A stretch of DNA of 64,000 nt. It comes from an uncultured Ilumatobacter sp. GTDB taxonomy: Bacteria; Actinomycetota; Acidimicrobiia; Acidimicrobiales; Ilumatobacteraceae. The translations under genes and the position numbers were made by a program. The DNA lies in assembly GCA_937919625.1 (NCBI GenBank), contig CALFRK010000175.1, forward strand, positions 1 through 64,000, read 5' to 3'. Below are positions 10,312-20,373 of the stretch, one piece after another; positions within the stretch are counted from its first letter, which is position 1, and the number at the start of each line of letters is the position of its first letter. A model generated the notes under the pieces. It searched no databases, was not told the origin of the DNA, and saw nothing but the letters and a program-made list of their open reading frames with translations.

Positions 10312-12282
10312 ATGGATAACCTGCCACCTCCGCCGCCACCCCCGCCTCCGGGCCGCGGGCGGTCGGCCGGCCCGCAGCCAGGCAAACAGCGTCCGCCCTC
10401 CCCACCCGACGGAGAAGGCCGCCAGACACCGACGTGGGTCCGGCGCTGGGTGCCATGGATCGCGATCGGCATCTTCTTGTCGATCTTCCTCGTCCCATCG
10501 CTGCTGTCGGGCGACCAGGGTGACGAGATCACGTATTCGGAGTTCATCGCGCTCGTCGATGCCGGAGAAGTCGACTCGATCAAGATCGAGACCGCCAACG
10601 GCAAGATCACTGGCGAGTTGAACGACGGCAACAAGTTCGTGTCGAACGGTGGCGGCGACCGCGGCTTGTCCGAGACCGACGAAGCACTCGTCGATGCACG
10701 CGGCGTGACAAAGGAGTTCAAGTCACCCAGCAACAACTGGTTCCTCAGCATCATCGGGCTGCTGTTGCCCGTGATGTTGATCATTGGCTTCTTCGTGTGG
10801 CTGCAGCGCCGTGCACAGGGTCAGATGGGCAGCGTGATGTCGATCGGCCGCAGCCGCGCCAAGGCCTACTCGACCGACCAACCATTGACAACATTCGCCG
10901 ACATCGCCGGCTACGAGGGCGTCAAGACCGAGATCAACGAGGTCGTCGACTTTCTGCGTATGCCTGAGCGCTTTCGTGAGATTGGGGCCCGGGTCCCGAA
11001 GGGAATCCTGCTTGTCGGGCCGCCAGGCACCGGTAAGACCTTGTTTGCTCGCGCCGTCGCCGGAGAGGCAGGCGTCGGGTTTCTGTCAGTCACGGGTTCC
11101 GACTTCATGGAGATGTTCGTCGGTGTTGGAGCCAGCCGCGTTCGTGACCTTTTTGGCCAGGCCCGCAAGATGGGCAAAGCGATCATCTTCATCGACGAAA
11201 TCGACTCGATCGGCCGCAAGCGCGGCGCCGGTCTTGGCGGCGGCCACGACGAGCGCGAGCAGACCCTCAACCAGTTGCTGTCAGAGATGGACGGTTTCGA
11301 AACCAGCGAGGGCATCGTCATCATGGCGGCCACCAACCGCCCTGACATTCTCGACCAAGCGCTGCTGCGCCCCGGCCGATTCGACCGCACGATCGTGGTG
11401 CCACTGCCGGAATACGACGAGCGCAAGGCGATCCTTTTGGTGCACAGCCGCGATAAGCGGATGGGCCCCGATGTCGACCTCGACACCATGGCCCGGGCGA
11501 CCCCAGGTATGGCGGGCGCCGATCTCGCCAACCTGGTCAACGAGGCAGCGTTGATCGCTGTTCGACGTGGATCGAAGCAGATCGAACGAATCGACTTCGA
11601 GAACGCCCGCGACCGGGTCGTGCTCGGAGCCAGGCGCGAATCGTTGATCATGAACGCCGAAGAAAAGAAGGCCACCGCCTACCACGAGGGCGGACACGCC
11701 CTGTTGTCGGTGGTGCTCCCCCACGGTGACCCGCTCCACAAGGTCACGATCCTGCCGCGCGGTATGGCGCTGGGCGTCACTTGGAGCCTCCCACAAGAGC
11801 GGCATACCTACTCCAGGGAGTACTTCGAGGACACGATCTGTAAGGCGATGGGCGGCCGAGTGGCCGAGAAGATCGTCTTCGGTCACCTCAACTCGGGGGC
11901 CGCGAACGATCTCGAGCAGGCAACCGGCATCGCCCGCAGAATGGTCCGCGAGTGGGGCATGAGCGACGCCGTCGGACCGATGGCGTGGCACAGCCAGCAG
12001 CAGGTATTCCTCGGTGAGGATCTCATGTCACAGGGCCGCGAGTACAGCGACGAAACAGCCAGGCTGCTCGACGAGGAGATCGGCAAGATCCTCCACGGAC
12101 AAGAAGCTCGCGCCGACGAACTGCTCACCAAGTACCGCAGAGGCCTCACACTGATCGCCGAAGCGTTGCTCGAGCACGAAACGATCGATGGCCCGGCAGT
12201 CGCCAAGCTGATCCAGCAGGGTCTCGACGAAACCGGCATGACCGAGCACCTCGTCGCCAACGTGCTCGGCGCCCCCGACTGA
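10312..12282 (+). CDS. ftsH: ATP-dependent zinc metalloprotease FtsH
   Basis: FtsH is a hexameric membrane-bound AAA+ protease that degrades misassembled membrane proteins and some regulators. The 656-residue protein has a proline-rich N-terminal tail (nine consecutive Pro from residue 5), membrane helices at about 45-64 and 142-163, and a periplasmic domain between them. The Walker A GPPGTGKT is at 236-243, Walker B IFIDEID at 292-298, the zinc motif HEGGH at 458-462, and a likely third ligand Asp533 lies in NDLEQAT. The pore-loop region [13 protein letters not shown] is intact. It stands alone on the plus strand, and its stop codon abuts a strongly folded element. Confidence 0.97.
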   Translation: MDNLPPPPPPPPPGRGRSAGPQPGKQRPPSPPDGEGRQTPTWVRRWVPWIAIGIFLSIFLVPSLLSGDQGDEITYSEFIALVDAGEVDSIKIETANGKITGELNDGNKFVSNGGGDRGLSETDEALVDARGVTKEFKSPSNNWFLSIIGLLLPVMLIIGFFVWLQRRAQGQMGSVMSIGRSRAKAYSTDQPLTTFADIAGYEGVKTEINEVVDFLRMPERFREIGARVPKGILLVGPPGTGKTLFARAVAGEAGVGFLSVTGSDFMEMFVGVGASRVRDLFGQARKMGKAIIFIDEIDSIGRKRGAGLGGGHDEREQTLNQLLSEMDGFETSEGIVIMAATNRPDILDQALLRPGRFDRTIVVPLPEYDERKAILLVHSRDKRMGPDVDLDTMARATPGMAGADLANLVNEAALIAVRRGSKQIERIDFENARDRVVLGARRESLIMNAEEKKATAYHEGGHALLSVVLPHGDPLHKVTILPRGMALGVTWSLPQERHTYSREYFEDTICKAMGGRVAEKIVFGHLNSGAANDLEQATGIARRMVREWGMSDAVGPMAWHSQQQVFLGEDLMSQGREYSDETARLLDEEIGKILHGQEARADELLTKYRRGLTLIAEALLEHETIDGPAVAKLIQQGLDETGMTEHLVANVLGAPD

Positions 12283-12283
12283 C

Positions 12284-12414
12284 CGTTACCGAACGGAAAG
12301 GTGTCAGGAGCGTGAGCCGATAGGCGAACTGCGACCAATCGTTACTGGGAAACCAGGCGGAGTGAAAGCAGCTCAGCGACCTATCCGCTCGGTTTCCGGG
12401 CAGCTTCGGTAACG
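12284..12414 (+). ncRNA. Nested 131-nt stem structure filling the ftsH 3' gap
   Basis: Five nested helices can be drawn: P1 12284-12293 with 12405-12414 (10 perfect pairs), P2 12294-12299 with 12393-12398 (6), P3 12314-12324 with 12380-12390 (10 of 11), P4 12326-12332 with 12368-12374 (6 of 7), and P5 CTGG-GAAA-CCAG at 12345-12356, closed by a GNRA tetraloop on the plus strand. The element occupies almost the whole 133-nt gap between convergent ftsH and the thioredoxin-like gene. It could be a bidirectional terminator, an independent small RNA or a palindromic mobile unit. I recognise no known RNA family. Confidence 0.5.
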
Positions 12415-12415
12415 C

Positions 12416-12871
12416 TCAGGAGTGTTCGTGGCGATCGCAACCACCCGAACGGTCGATCGAGCCAGGTTGGCGGGCGTTGGCGACCGCTGCCCATAGATCG
12501 GTCGCCGTGACCGGGCCTACGAATCCGGCGTGTACAACGCCCTCATGATCGGCGATCACAAGACACGGCACGGCATCGATCTCGTACCGATCGTGCAGGT
12601 CTTTGCGGGCCTGGAACGAAGCGACAGCGACCGAAACCTCGTCGCTGCGCATCACCTCGGCCTTGCGGGCCACATCGGCGCATGAGTTACACGACTCGGA
12701 GGTGAACACCGCCACTAGCCAGTGGTCGCCTTCGAAGTCGCCGCGATCGATCTGCGACGGCAGCTCTCGGCGCGGTTGAGTGGGCGGGTCGGACCGTCGC
12801 TTGTTGCGAACGATTTCGGACACTATGGCGGCCACAGTGACGATCGCTAGGGCGAGCAAGAGGCGTTCCAT
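12416..12871 (-). CDS. Membrane-anchored thioredoxin-fold protein
   Basis: The 151-residue product has an N-terminal hydrophobic helix (about 3-19), a short basic linker, and a thioredoxin-like domain with a CNSC redox motif at residues 61-64 after VAVFTSES, followed by a cis-Pro segment (DAVPCLVI). The anchor places the domain at the membrane, probably on the outer face; that orientation is inference. It is the last gene of a minus-strand run with DUF5719 (23-nt gap) and the giant GT2 protein, which suggests a link to envelope assembly. A Cys and His-rich tail (GGCDRHEHS) ends the protein. Confidence 0.75.
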   Translation of the reverse strand: MERLLLALAIVTVAAIVSEIVRNKRRSDPPTQPRRELPSQIDRGDFEGDHWLVAVFTSESCNSCADVARKAEVMRSDEVSVAVASFQARKDLHDRYEIDAVPCLVIADHEGVVHAGFVGPVTATDLWAAVANARQPGSIDRSGGCDRHEHS

Positions 12872-12894
12872 CTGGGCTGATGTCTACCAGCCGA

Positions 12895-14331
12895 TCAGCC
12901 CGCCGGCACCGCCCATGACGTGGTTCGTGTGTTGCCGCGACCGGTGGGATACGACCGTTCGACGAAGACACGTGTCGACGATTCGACAACCAGTTGGCGC
13001 CCGAGCACGATTGGGTCTGTGAGGTCGATCACCACGAAGCCGGCCGGAGGGATCGGCAGGTCGTGTAAGCCGGCAACCGGTACGGGGCCCGACGTTCCGA
13101 CGGCGTACACCGATACCAGCCCGTCGGCCATGTCGGCGTTGTAGACGATCAGCGCCGAAGCAGTGGGCTCGAACGGACCGGCTGCTAGGTACCAAGTGGT
13201 CGCGACATGGCCGTCTTGGCGGGGGGTCGCTCCGGCGATCACCGACGTTGCGATCGAATCGTCGACAGCGCGGGTGAGTGACCGTTCGACCACGATCGAC
13301 GATTCTGCCGTCGAGGTGGCCAACACGGTGGCGTGACGGCCTTCCGGCAGGTCAGAGAGTTGGCTGGGATCGAATGTGACAACCTCGCGAGGAGGCACCT
13401 CGATCGGATCGATCAGGATCGGGACAGAGATCCCGAGGAAGATGACGTCAACCTCGACACGATCGGCCGTGGGGTTGTAGATCGAGAATCGTTCGCTGAT
13501 GCCAGGGCCCTTGTCACCGTCAACGAACCACCACTGATCGCGAAGCGCGGGCGACGCCAACGTGACCTGGGTGCCGAGCCGTCCACCACCAAGAAAATGT
13601 TGTGACCTTCCGACGACCAGCCGACCGCGAGAGGCCTCGACGGTTACGGCCAAGATCGGCTCGCTCTGAGCACCGGCTCCGGGGGCACCGAGATCGACGA
13701 CACGGATGCTGCGGGCCGGCACGGTGAGACCACGATATGAGTTGGGGCGGCGCGACCCGTCTTTGGTCGCGAACTCAAGATTCACCACCACCGTTTGTTC
13801 GTAAGGGTTGGCGAGCACAATCTGGTTGAGGCTGCCTTCGACCGTGAAACCGTCGGCCAGATACCACATATCCGAAGTCGCGGTCGAGCATGCGGACGAG
13901 CTATTACCCGAGGGATGGAACGACTGCTGTTCGGCGATCGCCCCACCGCCTTCGATCTCGATCACGGCCCCGACCATCGTGCCCGGCAGCATCTCGTCGA
14001 GATCGACAGTGGCAGCCGACCACGGGTCGATCCCCAACTCGAGCCGTCGCGATTGTTGTTGATCGTTGATGAGCAGGATCGTGCCGACGAGGCGCTCGCC
14101 GAGCCGGTTGGCGATAACGATCGCACCCTCGACTTCATCGACACCAGACGCCGGAACGCCAGGACAGAACCATGTTTCTGTCAGCCCCGAAGCGAAAGGC
14201 GCCGACGGCATCCATCCACTCGCCGAAACGCTAAACGTCGGCGTCTCAGGGTCGACACGCGTACGAGCGTTCAGGATTAGCGCTGTGAACGCGAGAACGA
14301 CCAGAACCAGGGCGGGATAGCGGCGCCTCAC
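12895..14331 (-). CDS. DUF5719-like exported protein
   Basis: The 478-residue product has a hydrophobic N-terminal helix (about 5-21) and an all-beta extracytoplasmic part with repeated strand patterns such as SIYNPTADRVEVDVIFLG and SALIVYNADMADGLVSVYAV. Actinobacteria commonly encode a DUF5719 protein directly after a large GT2 membrane protein, as here. Its start overlaps the end of that gene by an ATGA-type 4-nt overlap, so the two are translationally coupled. No catalytic motif was found; a role as a binding partner of the membrane glycosyltransferase is inference. Confidence 0.65.
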   Translation of the reverse strand: MRRRYPALVLVVLAFTALILNARTRVDPETPTFSVSASGWMPSAPFASGLTETWFCPGVPASGVDEVEGAIVIANRLGERLVGTILLINDQQQSRRLELGIDPWSAATVDLDEMLPGTMVGAVIEIEGGGAIAEQQSFHPSGNSSSACSTATSDMWYLADGFTVEGSLNQIVLANPYEQTVVVNLEFATKDGSRRPNSYRGLTVPARSIRVVDLGAPGAGAQSEPILAVTVEASRGRLVVGRSQHFLGGGRLGTQVTLASPALRDQWWFVDGDKGPGISERFSIYNPTADRVEVDVIFLGISVPILIDPIEVPPREVVTFDPSQLSDLPEGRHATVLATSTAESSIVVERSLTRAVDDSIATSVIAGATPRQDGHVATTWYLAAGPFEPTASALIVYNADMADGLVSVYAVGTSGPVPVAGLHDLPIPPAGFVVIDLTDPIVLGRQLVVESSTRVFVERSYPTGRGNTRTTSWAVPAG

Positions 14332-17300
14332 GAGGGCATCTCCCCCTGCGGGTCGTCATCGATCTCGGCGATCTCGGCGAGCTCGGCGCCGAGAGAGGCG
14401 ACCGGCTCGTCGACGACGTTGCCATCAGCCAGATCGGCGGGGAGCGTGATGGCTGCCACGAGCGCTTCACCGCGCACCGTTGCCTCGATGCCACCGACAA
14501 GCGGCCCGTCGACCTCGAAGTCGATCAGCGTCTCGTCATGGATCGACGCCGACCGACGACGCCCGAACGGCGATCGGGCGCCGGCCGCCAGAATCAATAC
14601 GGCGAGCCAGAGTGACATTTGCGAGGCCAACCACCAACCCCGATCGGTATCACGCTGATAGGTGATCACCCCGATTCCGGGTTGTTCGACATCGAACGCC
14701 GTTGTCACGCCAAAACCAGGTCGCGGAACAAGCTCTGCGCCATCGACCGTGAGACGCAACCGATCGTCAAACGGAATCGCAACGTGCACCACACCCAACG
14801 CGACCTCGTTGGCAGCCGATGGCTCGCCGCTGTCGACCCCAACCATCGAAGGCACAACACCGCTGAGATCGGAGCGAGCGAGCGTTTGTTCGCCGGCCAG
14901 GCGTGAGGCGTCGGCGGCCGCCGCCGTCAACTGGGCACCGACAGGAAACCAGGCCTGATTGACATAGATCTCCAACGAAGGCTGGCCGTAGATCGAGCCG
15001 ATGTCGAGCTGGTTCTGGAACGCCGCCAGCAGCCCCGCTGCAATTGGAATCGGCTGGTCGACCGTCGATGCCGCCCCATCGAACTCTGGTATCACGACAT
15101 ACCTGATGCCGAGCGGTGCCAAGATGCGACCCGCTCGCAATGTCGACCCATCGGCGATCAGCCTCAGCGCCGACTCAACGGCGTCGTCGGCACGAGTCGA
15201 AGCCACGAAGAAGCGATCGGTGAATTCGAGCGGGCCAGCATCGGTGACCGCATACGCGATCCCGTCGCTGAACTGGCGGCTGGGCACCGGCAACACGCGT
15301 GGATCGCCGACGTACAACACCCGAAAGTCACCCGCAACGGGATCAGCGGGGAGCTGCGCAGCAAGCAAACTCGGCATCGGTGTTCGGGGCGTGTGCCACG
15401 ACCCATCACCAATCGCCAGAACCGCTGGCACGAGCCCGATCACGATGGCCAGATTGGCAAGCACACCAAGCGGTTGACGCCAGCCGAATCCACGCCCCAA
15501 CACGTCCGAGCCGAATCCTCCGCTGATCGCGGCGCCTCCCAGCGCCAGACCAAGGGCAACCGGCACAGCCAGCATCGATGGCGGAGGCAGTGCGACATCA
15601 AGGCTGCCACGTTCGGAGGCGACCAGCAGCGCTCCGAACACGAGAACCAGCGCCGCCGCCCGAATGCTCCACGTCAGTCGCCACGCGCGAGTGATCGCCA
15701 CGGCCGCCAGCACGGGCAGATACAACGTGACGGCCAGCACGGCGAAACGATCAGATGTTGGCGACAGCGAGGCGATCTCGTGCAGCGCCCGGCCCGTCGA
15801 ACCGCTCTGGTTGACGCCAACCAGATCGCCCCACGTCCAGTCGAGCGCCCACGGCAGGTTCAAGACCACGCCGACCAGCACCGACACAATCGTCGATCCG
15901 GCCAACCACAGCGCTACCCGCCACGATCCGCCGGCGATCAGCGTTGCGACGGCGACGATCAGACCGACGGCACCCCACAACAACATGACAACCGGCACAA
16001 AACCAGCGGTGACCGCCAACACGAGAGCCAAAAACGCCAATGCCCGTAGACGGTGGCGTAGCCCGGCCCGGATGACACCATCGGCCAGGTCGAGACTTGC
16101 GGCGGACGGGTCGGCGGTTTCGATTCCGGCCGACCGGCGCAGCAGATGGAGCATCCACGGCAGCGCCGCGAACCATGCCAGCGCCGACCAGTCACCCCTG
16201 CTGAGCAGCCCTGGGACAAGCGGCGTGCCGACATAGATCACCATCCCGGCAATCCGTGCCCGGTTGACGGGGAAGACGGTCGACAGCCGCCATGCGCCAA
16301 GCGCCCCGAGCAGATAGAGCCCGACGATCGACGCCGTGAGCAGCAGCCCCATCCGGAACAACGAGAGCACGCTGCCAAGCGCAAGCAGCGCCCAGCCAGT
16401 TGGCAAGGCGGCCGTCGACCCAAACGATCGGCCATCGAAGCTGCCCCGATACTGATCCCATAGATCGGCCGGGCTGTCTGGAAACGGCAGGAACTCACCC
16501 ACCATAGGCACCGACTGACGGATGAAGGTGCGACTCCCGATCACGATCGCCAACACGACGACCAACCAAGCAAGGAAGGGTCCAAACGATGCTTCACGCC
16601 ATCGCCTCACGGTGCTGTCGGCGCCGACGAAGGTCATGGTCTCTTTGCCGCGCAGGTATGAGGTGAGGCGCGAGCTTCCCCGGTCCTGCAGACCGAGCAC
16701 CTCTCGCTCGTGCACAACCCGTTGGCCACGAATCGTGCGTCGCCTGGCGAAGATAGACCCCGACCGAGGAATCAACTCGACCAGCGCCCGCAGCGATGAG
16801 AGCGCTTCGCCGAAACGGCCGGTGAACAGCCCGACGACAAGCTCGACAAGGGTCAACATCACCATTTGGATCGACCGAACGAGCAGCCGCGAGCCGCTGG
16901 TCAACGTGGCGACAGCACGCATCCGGTGCCGGCTACGCAAGGCGCGGTGGTTGAGGTCGGCGCGACGTTCGGAGAGTCGTTCGCGGTGACGCACCACCGC
17001 GTCGGGCACCACGATCACGCGTGCCCCTGTCAGGTGCGCCCTCCAGCAGATATCGACGTCTTCGCCGTGGAACGAAACGGCCGGATCGAAGCCGCCGAGC
17101 ACCCGGAACAGATCCGCTCTAACGAGCAGACATGCCGAGGGCAGGACGAACACGTCTCGAACGGCATCGTGCTGTTCTTGGTCGAACTCGCCCGGCCCGA
17201 TCACCGGATCGACCTCTCCGAATCTGTCGAGACCTAGCCCGACGTGTTGGAGCAAGCGCGGCTCGTCCCAATCGGTGAGCTTTGGTCCGACGATCCCGGC

Positions 17301-17663
17301 ATTCGACCGGAACAGCTCTTCGACCATCACGCCCACGGCGTCTGGTGCCAGGGCGATGTCGTCGTGGCAGAGCAGAAACAGGCCGTTGTCGCCCTCGACC
17401 AGTCGCAGCACCTCGTTGACGGCGGGCCCAAAGCCGACGTTGGCAGCCAGCGCACGGACGAAGGCGGTCGGGATGACGTTTCGAATCCGCTCGGTCAGCT
17501 CGACGACCTCAAGGTCGTTGCGTGCCGCCAGCAAGAACAGCGTACGAAGATTGGCGTACCCCTGAGCGGCGAGCGTGTCGAGCGTCTCGTCGAACCAGTC
17601 GCCCGGTTCGTGCACCACCATCACGGACACGACCGACGGTACGAGTTGGGGGTCCGTCTCCAC
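14328..17663 (-). CDS. Giant GT2 glycosyltransferase fused to a polytopic membrane domain
   Basis: The N-terminal ~300 residues form a GT-A family 2 domain: VVSVMVVHEPGDWFDETLDT, the HDD metal motif at 100-102, and GEDVDICWRAHL near 200-208, which carries the probable catalytic Asp. Residues ~360-770 hold about a dozen membrane helices, followed by an extracytoplasmic domain and a last helix near 1040. At 1111 residues it matches the actinobacterial GT2-plus-membrane architecture thought to act in envelope glycan assembly. The start is a GTG with a TAACCT box 9 nt upstream. It heads a coupled run with DUF5719 and the thioredoxin-like gene and is divergent from a flippase. Confidence 0.85.
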   Translation of the reverse strand: METDPQLVPSVVSVMVVHEPGDWFDETLDTLAAQGYANLRTLFLLAARNDLEVVELTERIRNVIPTAFVRALAANVGFGPAVNEVLRLVEGDNGLFLLCHDDIALAPDAVGVMVEELFRSNAGIVGPKLTDWDEPRLLQHVGLGLDRFGEVDPVIGPGEFDQEQHDAVRDVFVLPSACLLVRADLFRVLGGFDPAVSFHGEDVDICWRAHLTGARVIVVPDAVVRHRERLSERRADLNHRALRSRHRMRAVATLTSGSRLLVRSIQMVMLTLVELVVGLFTGRFGEALSSLRALVELIPRSGSIFARRRTIRGQRVVHEREVLGLQDRGSSRLTSYLRGKETMTFVGADSTVRRWREASFGPFLAWLVVVLAIVIGSRTFIRQSVPMVGEFLPFPDSPADLWDQYRGSFDGRSFGSTAALPTGWALLALGSVLSLFRMGLLLTASIVGLYLLGALGAWRLSTVFPVNRARIAGMVIYVGTPLVPGLLSRGDWSALAWFAALPWMLHLLRRSAGIETADPSAASLDLADGVIRAGLRHRLRALAFLALVLAVTAGFVPVVMLLWGAVGLIVAVATLIAGGSWRVALWLAGSTIVSVLVGVVLNLPWALDWTWGDLVGVNQSGSTGRALHEIASLSPTSDRFAVLAVTLYLPVLAAVAITRAWRLTWSIRAAALVLVFGALLVASERGSLDVALPPPSMLAVPVALGLALGGAAISGGFGSDVLGRGFGWRQPLGVLANLAIVIGLVPAVLAIGDGSWHTPRTPMPSLLAAQLPADPVAGDFRVLYVGDPRVLPVPSRQFSDGIAYAVTDAGPLEFTDRFFVASTRADDAVESALRLIADGSTLRAGRILAPLGIRYVVIPEFDGAASTVDQPIPIAAGLLAAFQNQLDIGSIYGQPSLEIYVNQAWFPVGAQLTAAAADASRLAGEQTLARSDLSGVVPSMVGVDSGEPSAANEVALGVVHVAIPFDDRLRLTVDGAELVPRPGFGVTTAFDVEQPGIGVITYQRDTDRGWWLASQMSLWLAVLILAAGARSPFGRRRSASIHDETLIDFEVDGPLVGGIEATVRGEALVAAITLPADLADGNVVDEPVASLGAELAEIAEIDDDPQGEMPS

Positions 17664-17810
17664 GATGCACCGAGGTTAGTGCCCGAATCGCCGCTACCGG
17701 CGGCGCTGCGTCGAATGACAAAGCACAATGAAGCACGACAAGGCGCGACGAACTCTGTGGCAAGAGTCCTACCACGAGCGGTTGCATTCACGAATCGATG
17801 CGATAACCAG

Positions 17811-19220
17811 GTGACAGGGCGAACAGCCCTGATCGCCGATCTGAACCCCGCGCCCGCTGGGCCCACAGATAGCCTCGGACTCGTCGTGTCCTCGTCCGCC
17901 AACCCTCTGCCAAGCCCCGTCGCCCGTCGCCTTCCACTCCCCGAGGGCACCATGCCCGTTGGCTTCGCCCTACTGGTCGCAGGAATCGCCACATACGCCT
18001 TCTTCAAGGTCGGCGAGGTGGCGCTCGGCGAGGAAGAGTTCAAGCCGATCGTGGCGATGTGGTTCGCGACCTTCGCGCTCGCGCCTGGATTCTTTCTCCC
18101 GCTCGAACAAGAACTTGGCCGTGCGTTATCGCATCGCAAAGCTCTTGGGCAAGGCGGTCAACCGGTGGTTCGACGGATCGTGGTACTCGGGGCCGTCATC
18201 ACCGGCGTCGTCGTGGTCGCGATGCTGATCGCCAGTCCGCTGATCACCTCCGTGTACTTCGATGGCGACTGGTGGATGATGGTGGCACTCGCCACCGCAT
18301 TCGTGTCGTATGCGCCGGCACATCTTGCCCGTGGGGTGTGCGCCGGCACGGGCCGTTTCAGGGCATACGCATTCGTGATGGGCTCCGACGGCGTGATCCG
18401 TATCATCGCTTGCGTCACGCTCGCCGTGATCGGTATCGACTCTGCCGCTCCATACGCCTTCGCCGTAGCGCTCTCACCGCTGGTCGCCGTGGTCGTCGTG
18501 AGGGCCAAGGGCCATTTGCAGACCAAGCCAGGCCCAGAGGCCCCTTGGAACGAGGTCACACAGAACCTCGGCTGGTTGCTGATCGGAACCGTGTGTTCGG
18601 CCACACTGCTCAACGCCGGGCCGGTGACCGCCACGCTACTTGCCAACGACGGCCAGGCCGATCTGGTCGTCTGGTTCGGGTTCGGCGTGCTGCTCGCCCG
18701 GATCCCCTTGTTCCTGTTCCAGGCGGTGCAGGCCGCACTCCTGCCGCGGTTGGCGCGACTCTCGGCGCGCGGTGAGTTTGCCGAGTTTCGTCAAGGCCTC
18801 GCCAAACTGATGCAAATCGTCGCTGCCGTCGGCATCATCGGCACCGTCGGGGCCTTCCTGATCGGCCCGTTCGCCGTCGAAACGGTGTACAACGCAGAAC
18901 TTGGTGGCCGTACGCTGGCGATGCTCGCTCTCTCCAGCGCGCTGTACATGGCGGGGTTGGCCACTGCCCAAGCCGTGATCGCCCTGCAAGGCCACGCCCT
19001 CGTCGCACTCGGATGGGGGGTCGGGGTCGCCGGATTTCTGCTCGGAACCTGGCTGTCGAGCGATCTTTTGTTCCGCAGGATCGAGATCGGGCTGGTGATC
19101 TCGAGCGGCGCAGCGCTGATCTGTTTCGCTGCTGCGCTCCGACACAGGTTGCGGGCCGGCGTCGCCCCAACGTCGGACTCGGTGATGGACGCCATCACCG
19201 ACATGCCGTTCGAAACCTGA
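17811..19220 (+). CDS. Polysaccharide/lipid-linked oligosaccharide flippase (MOP superfamily)
   Basis: The product has about twelve hydrophobic helices from GFALLVAGIATYAFFKVGE to the C-terminal end. The repeated helical layout with conserved Arg and Pro in loops (RIPLFLFQAVQAALLPRL) is typical of Wzx/MurJ-like exporters. These flip undecaprenyl- or decaprenyl-linked oligosaccharides across the membrane. The start is uncertain: GTG 17811, GTG 17886 and ATG 17952 are all in frame. I used 17811 because coding-type codon bias begins about there, although no ribosome site is visible. It is divergent from the GT2 gene and convergent with gmd. Confidence 0.75.
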   Translation: MTGRTALIADLNPAPAGPTDSLGLVVSSSANPLPSPVARRLPLPEGTMPVGFALLVAGIATYAFFKVGEVALGEEEFKPIVAMWFATFALAPGFFLPLEQELGRALSHRKALGQGGQPVVRRIVVLGAVITGVVVVAMLIASPLITSVYFDGDWWMMVALATAFVSYAPAHLARGVCAGTGRFRAYAFVMGSDGVIRIIACVTLAVIGIDSAAPYAFAVALSPLVAVVVVRAKGHLQTKPGPEAPWNEVTQNLGWLLIGTVCSATLLNAGPVTATLLANDGQADLVVWFGFGVLLARIPLFLFQAVQAALLPRLARLSARGEFAEFRQGLAKLMQIVAAVGIIGTVGAFLIGPFAVETVYNAELGGRTLAMLALSSALYMAGLATAQAVIALQGHALVALGWGVGVAGFLLGTWLSSDLLFRRIEIGLVISSGAALICFAAALRHRLRAGVAPTSDSVMDAITDMPFET

Positions 19221-19278
19221 CCAGCCCCAGTTGCCTGAGCGATCGCGGCAAGGGCGGCGCGCCGATCGGAATGGCAAA

Positions 19279-20271
19279 CTACAGCGTGACGCCGGCCTTC
19301 TTTGCCTCGATCTCGAGATCGTTCTGCACCATCATCCCGATCAGCGCCGGGAAATCGACCTCGGGCCGCCAACCGAGCTTGTCGCTGGCCTTGGAGGCAT
19401 CGCCGATCAACAAATCGACCTCCGCAGGCCGGAAGAACTTCGGATCCTGGCGCACATAGTCGCGCCAGTTTTCAATACCGACCTCGGCGAACGCCCGCTC
19501 GACGAGCTCGTGGATCGAGTGGGTTTGCCCGGTTGCGATCACAAAGTCGTCCGGCTGGTCCTGCTGCAGCATCATCCACATCGCCTTGACATAGTCACCG
19601 GCGTAGCCCCAGTCGCGTTTCGAATCCAGATTGCCGAGCACCAGTTCGTGCTGCAGGCCGAGCTTGATGCGGGCAACAGCATTTGTGACCTTGCGGGTAA
19701 CAAACTCGATACCGCGCTTGGGACCCTCGTGATTGAACAGGATCCCAGAACAAGCGAACAAGTCGTAGCTCTCGCGGTAATTGACCACGATGTCGTGGCC
19801 GAACACCTTGGCGCACCCGTATGGGCTACGAGGATGAAATGGCGTGGCCTCGTTCTGGGGGGTCTCGCGCACCTTGCCGAACATCTCCGACGATGACGCC
19901 TGATAAAAGCGGATCGGGTTGTTTTGGCTGCCGCCGATCATGCGGATCGCCTCGAGCATCCGCAACACACCGAGCCCGGTGATGTTGGCCGTCAGCTCGG
20001 CTTGGTTGAAGCTGAGTGCAACGAAGCTGATCGCTCCGAGGTTGTACACCTCGTCGGGTTGCGACACCTCGAGCGCGGCCACCAGCGATGGCAGATCGGC
20101 GAGGTCGCCGGGGATCATCTCGATGAACGGCATCTCTTCGAGCACTGCAGCGACGCGAGGATTGCTCTGACCCTTGACCATGCCATACACGTCATAGCCT
20201 TGATCGTGTAGGAATTGGGCCAGATGCTGGCCGTCCTGGCCAGTGATTCCGGTGATGAACGCGCGTGGCAC
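19279..20271 (-). CDS. gmd: GDP-mannose 4,6-dehydratase
   Basis: It converts GDP-D-mannose to GDP-4-keto-6-deoxy-D-mannose, the branch point to GDP-fucose, GDP-D-rhamnose and similar sugars. The 330-residue short-chain dehydrogenase has the nucleotide loop GITGQDG at 8-14, SSSEMFG at 126-132, and the catalytic YGCAK with Tyr151 and Lys155. [18 protein letters not shown] is a family signature. The start is a GTG preceded by GAGGAG about 10 nt upstream. No GDP-fucose synthase or GDP-rhamnose reductase is obvious nearby; the SDR-like gene at 22437-23336 lacks the catalytic pair. Confidence 0.95.
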   Translation of the reverse strand: MPRAFITGITGQDGQHLAQFLHDQGYDVYGMVKGQSNPRVAAVLEEMPFIEMIPGDLADLPSLVAALEVSQPDEVYNLGAISFVALSFNQAELTANITGLGVLRMLEAIRMIGGSQNNPIRFYQASSSEMFGKVRETPQNEATPFHPRSPYGCAKVFGHDIVVNYRESYDLFACSGILFNHEGPKRGIEFVTRKVTNAVARIKLGLQHELVLGNLDSKRDWGYAGDYVKAMWMMLQQDQPDDFVIATGQTHSIHELVERAFAEVGIENWRDYVRQDPKFFRPAEVDLLIGDASKASDKLGWRPEVDFPALIGMMVQNDLEIEAKKAGVTL

Positions 20272-20373
20272 CTTGCAGATCTCCTCAGTCGATAGACCCC
20301 AGCGAGTCTACGAGGGTCGCAGGGATTCCTGTGGGGTCCGGCGATCGGCTGGCCGACTACCGTGGCCAACAAC

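Noticed and set aside
8060-10621. A very long open frame on the plus strand (about 850 codons) spanning the giant membrane protein, CPBP protease and DUF3499 genes
   Set aside because: It runs antisense to well-supported genes, its product is Arg/His/Gln-rich with no domain, and high-GC DNA commonly keeps such mirror frames open.
12284-12414. SRP RNA, tmRNA, 6S RNA or cobalamin riboswitch as identity of the ftsH 3' element
   Set aside because: The SRP domain IV loop, the tmRNA tRNA-like ends and the B12-box sequence are absent, and the length between helices does not match.
17715-17810. ATG 17715 as the flippase start
   Set aside because: The codons between 17715 and about 17810 have low third-position GC and encode no family-like sequence, so this part is more likely untranslated.
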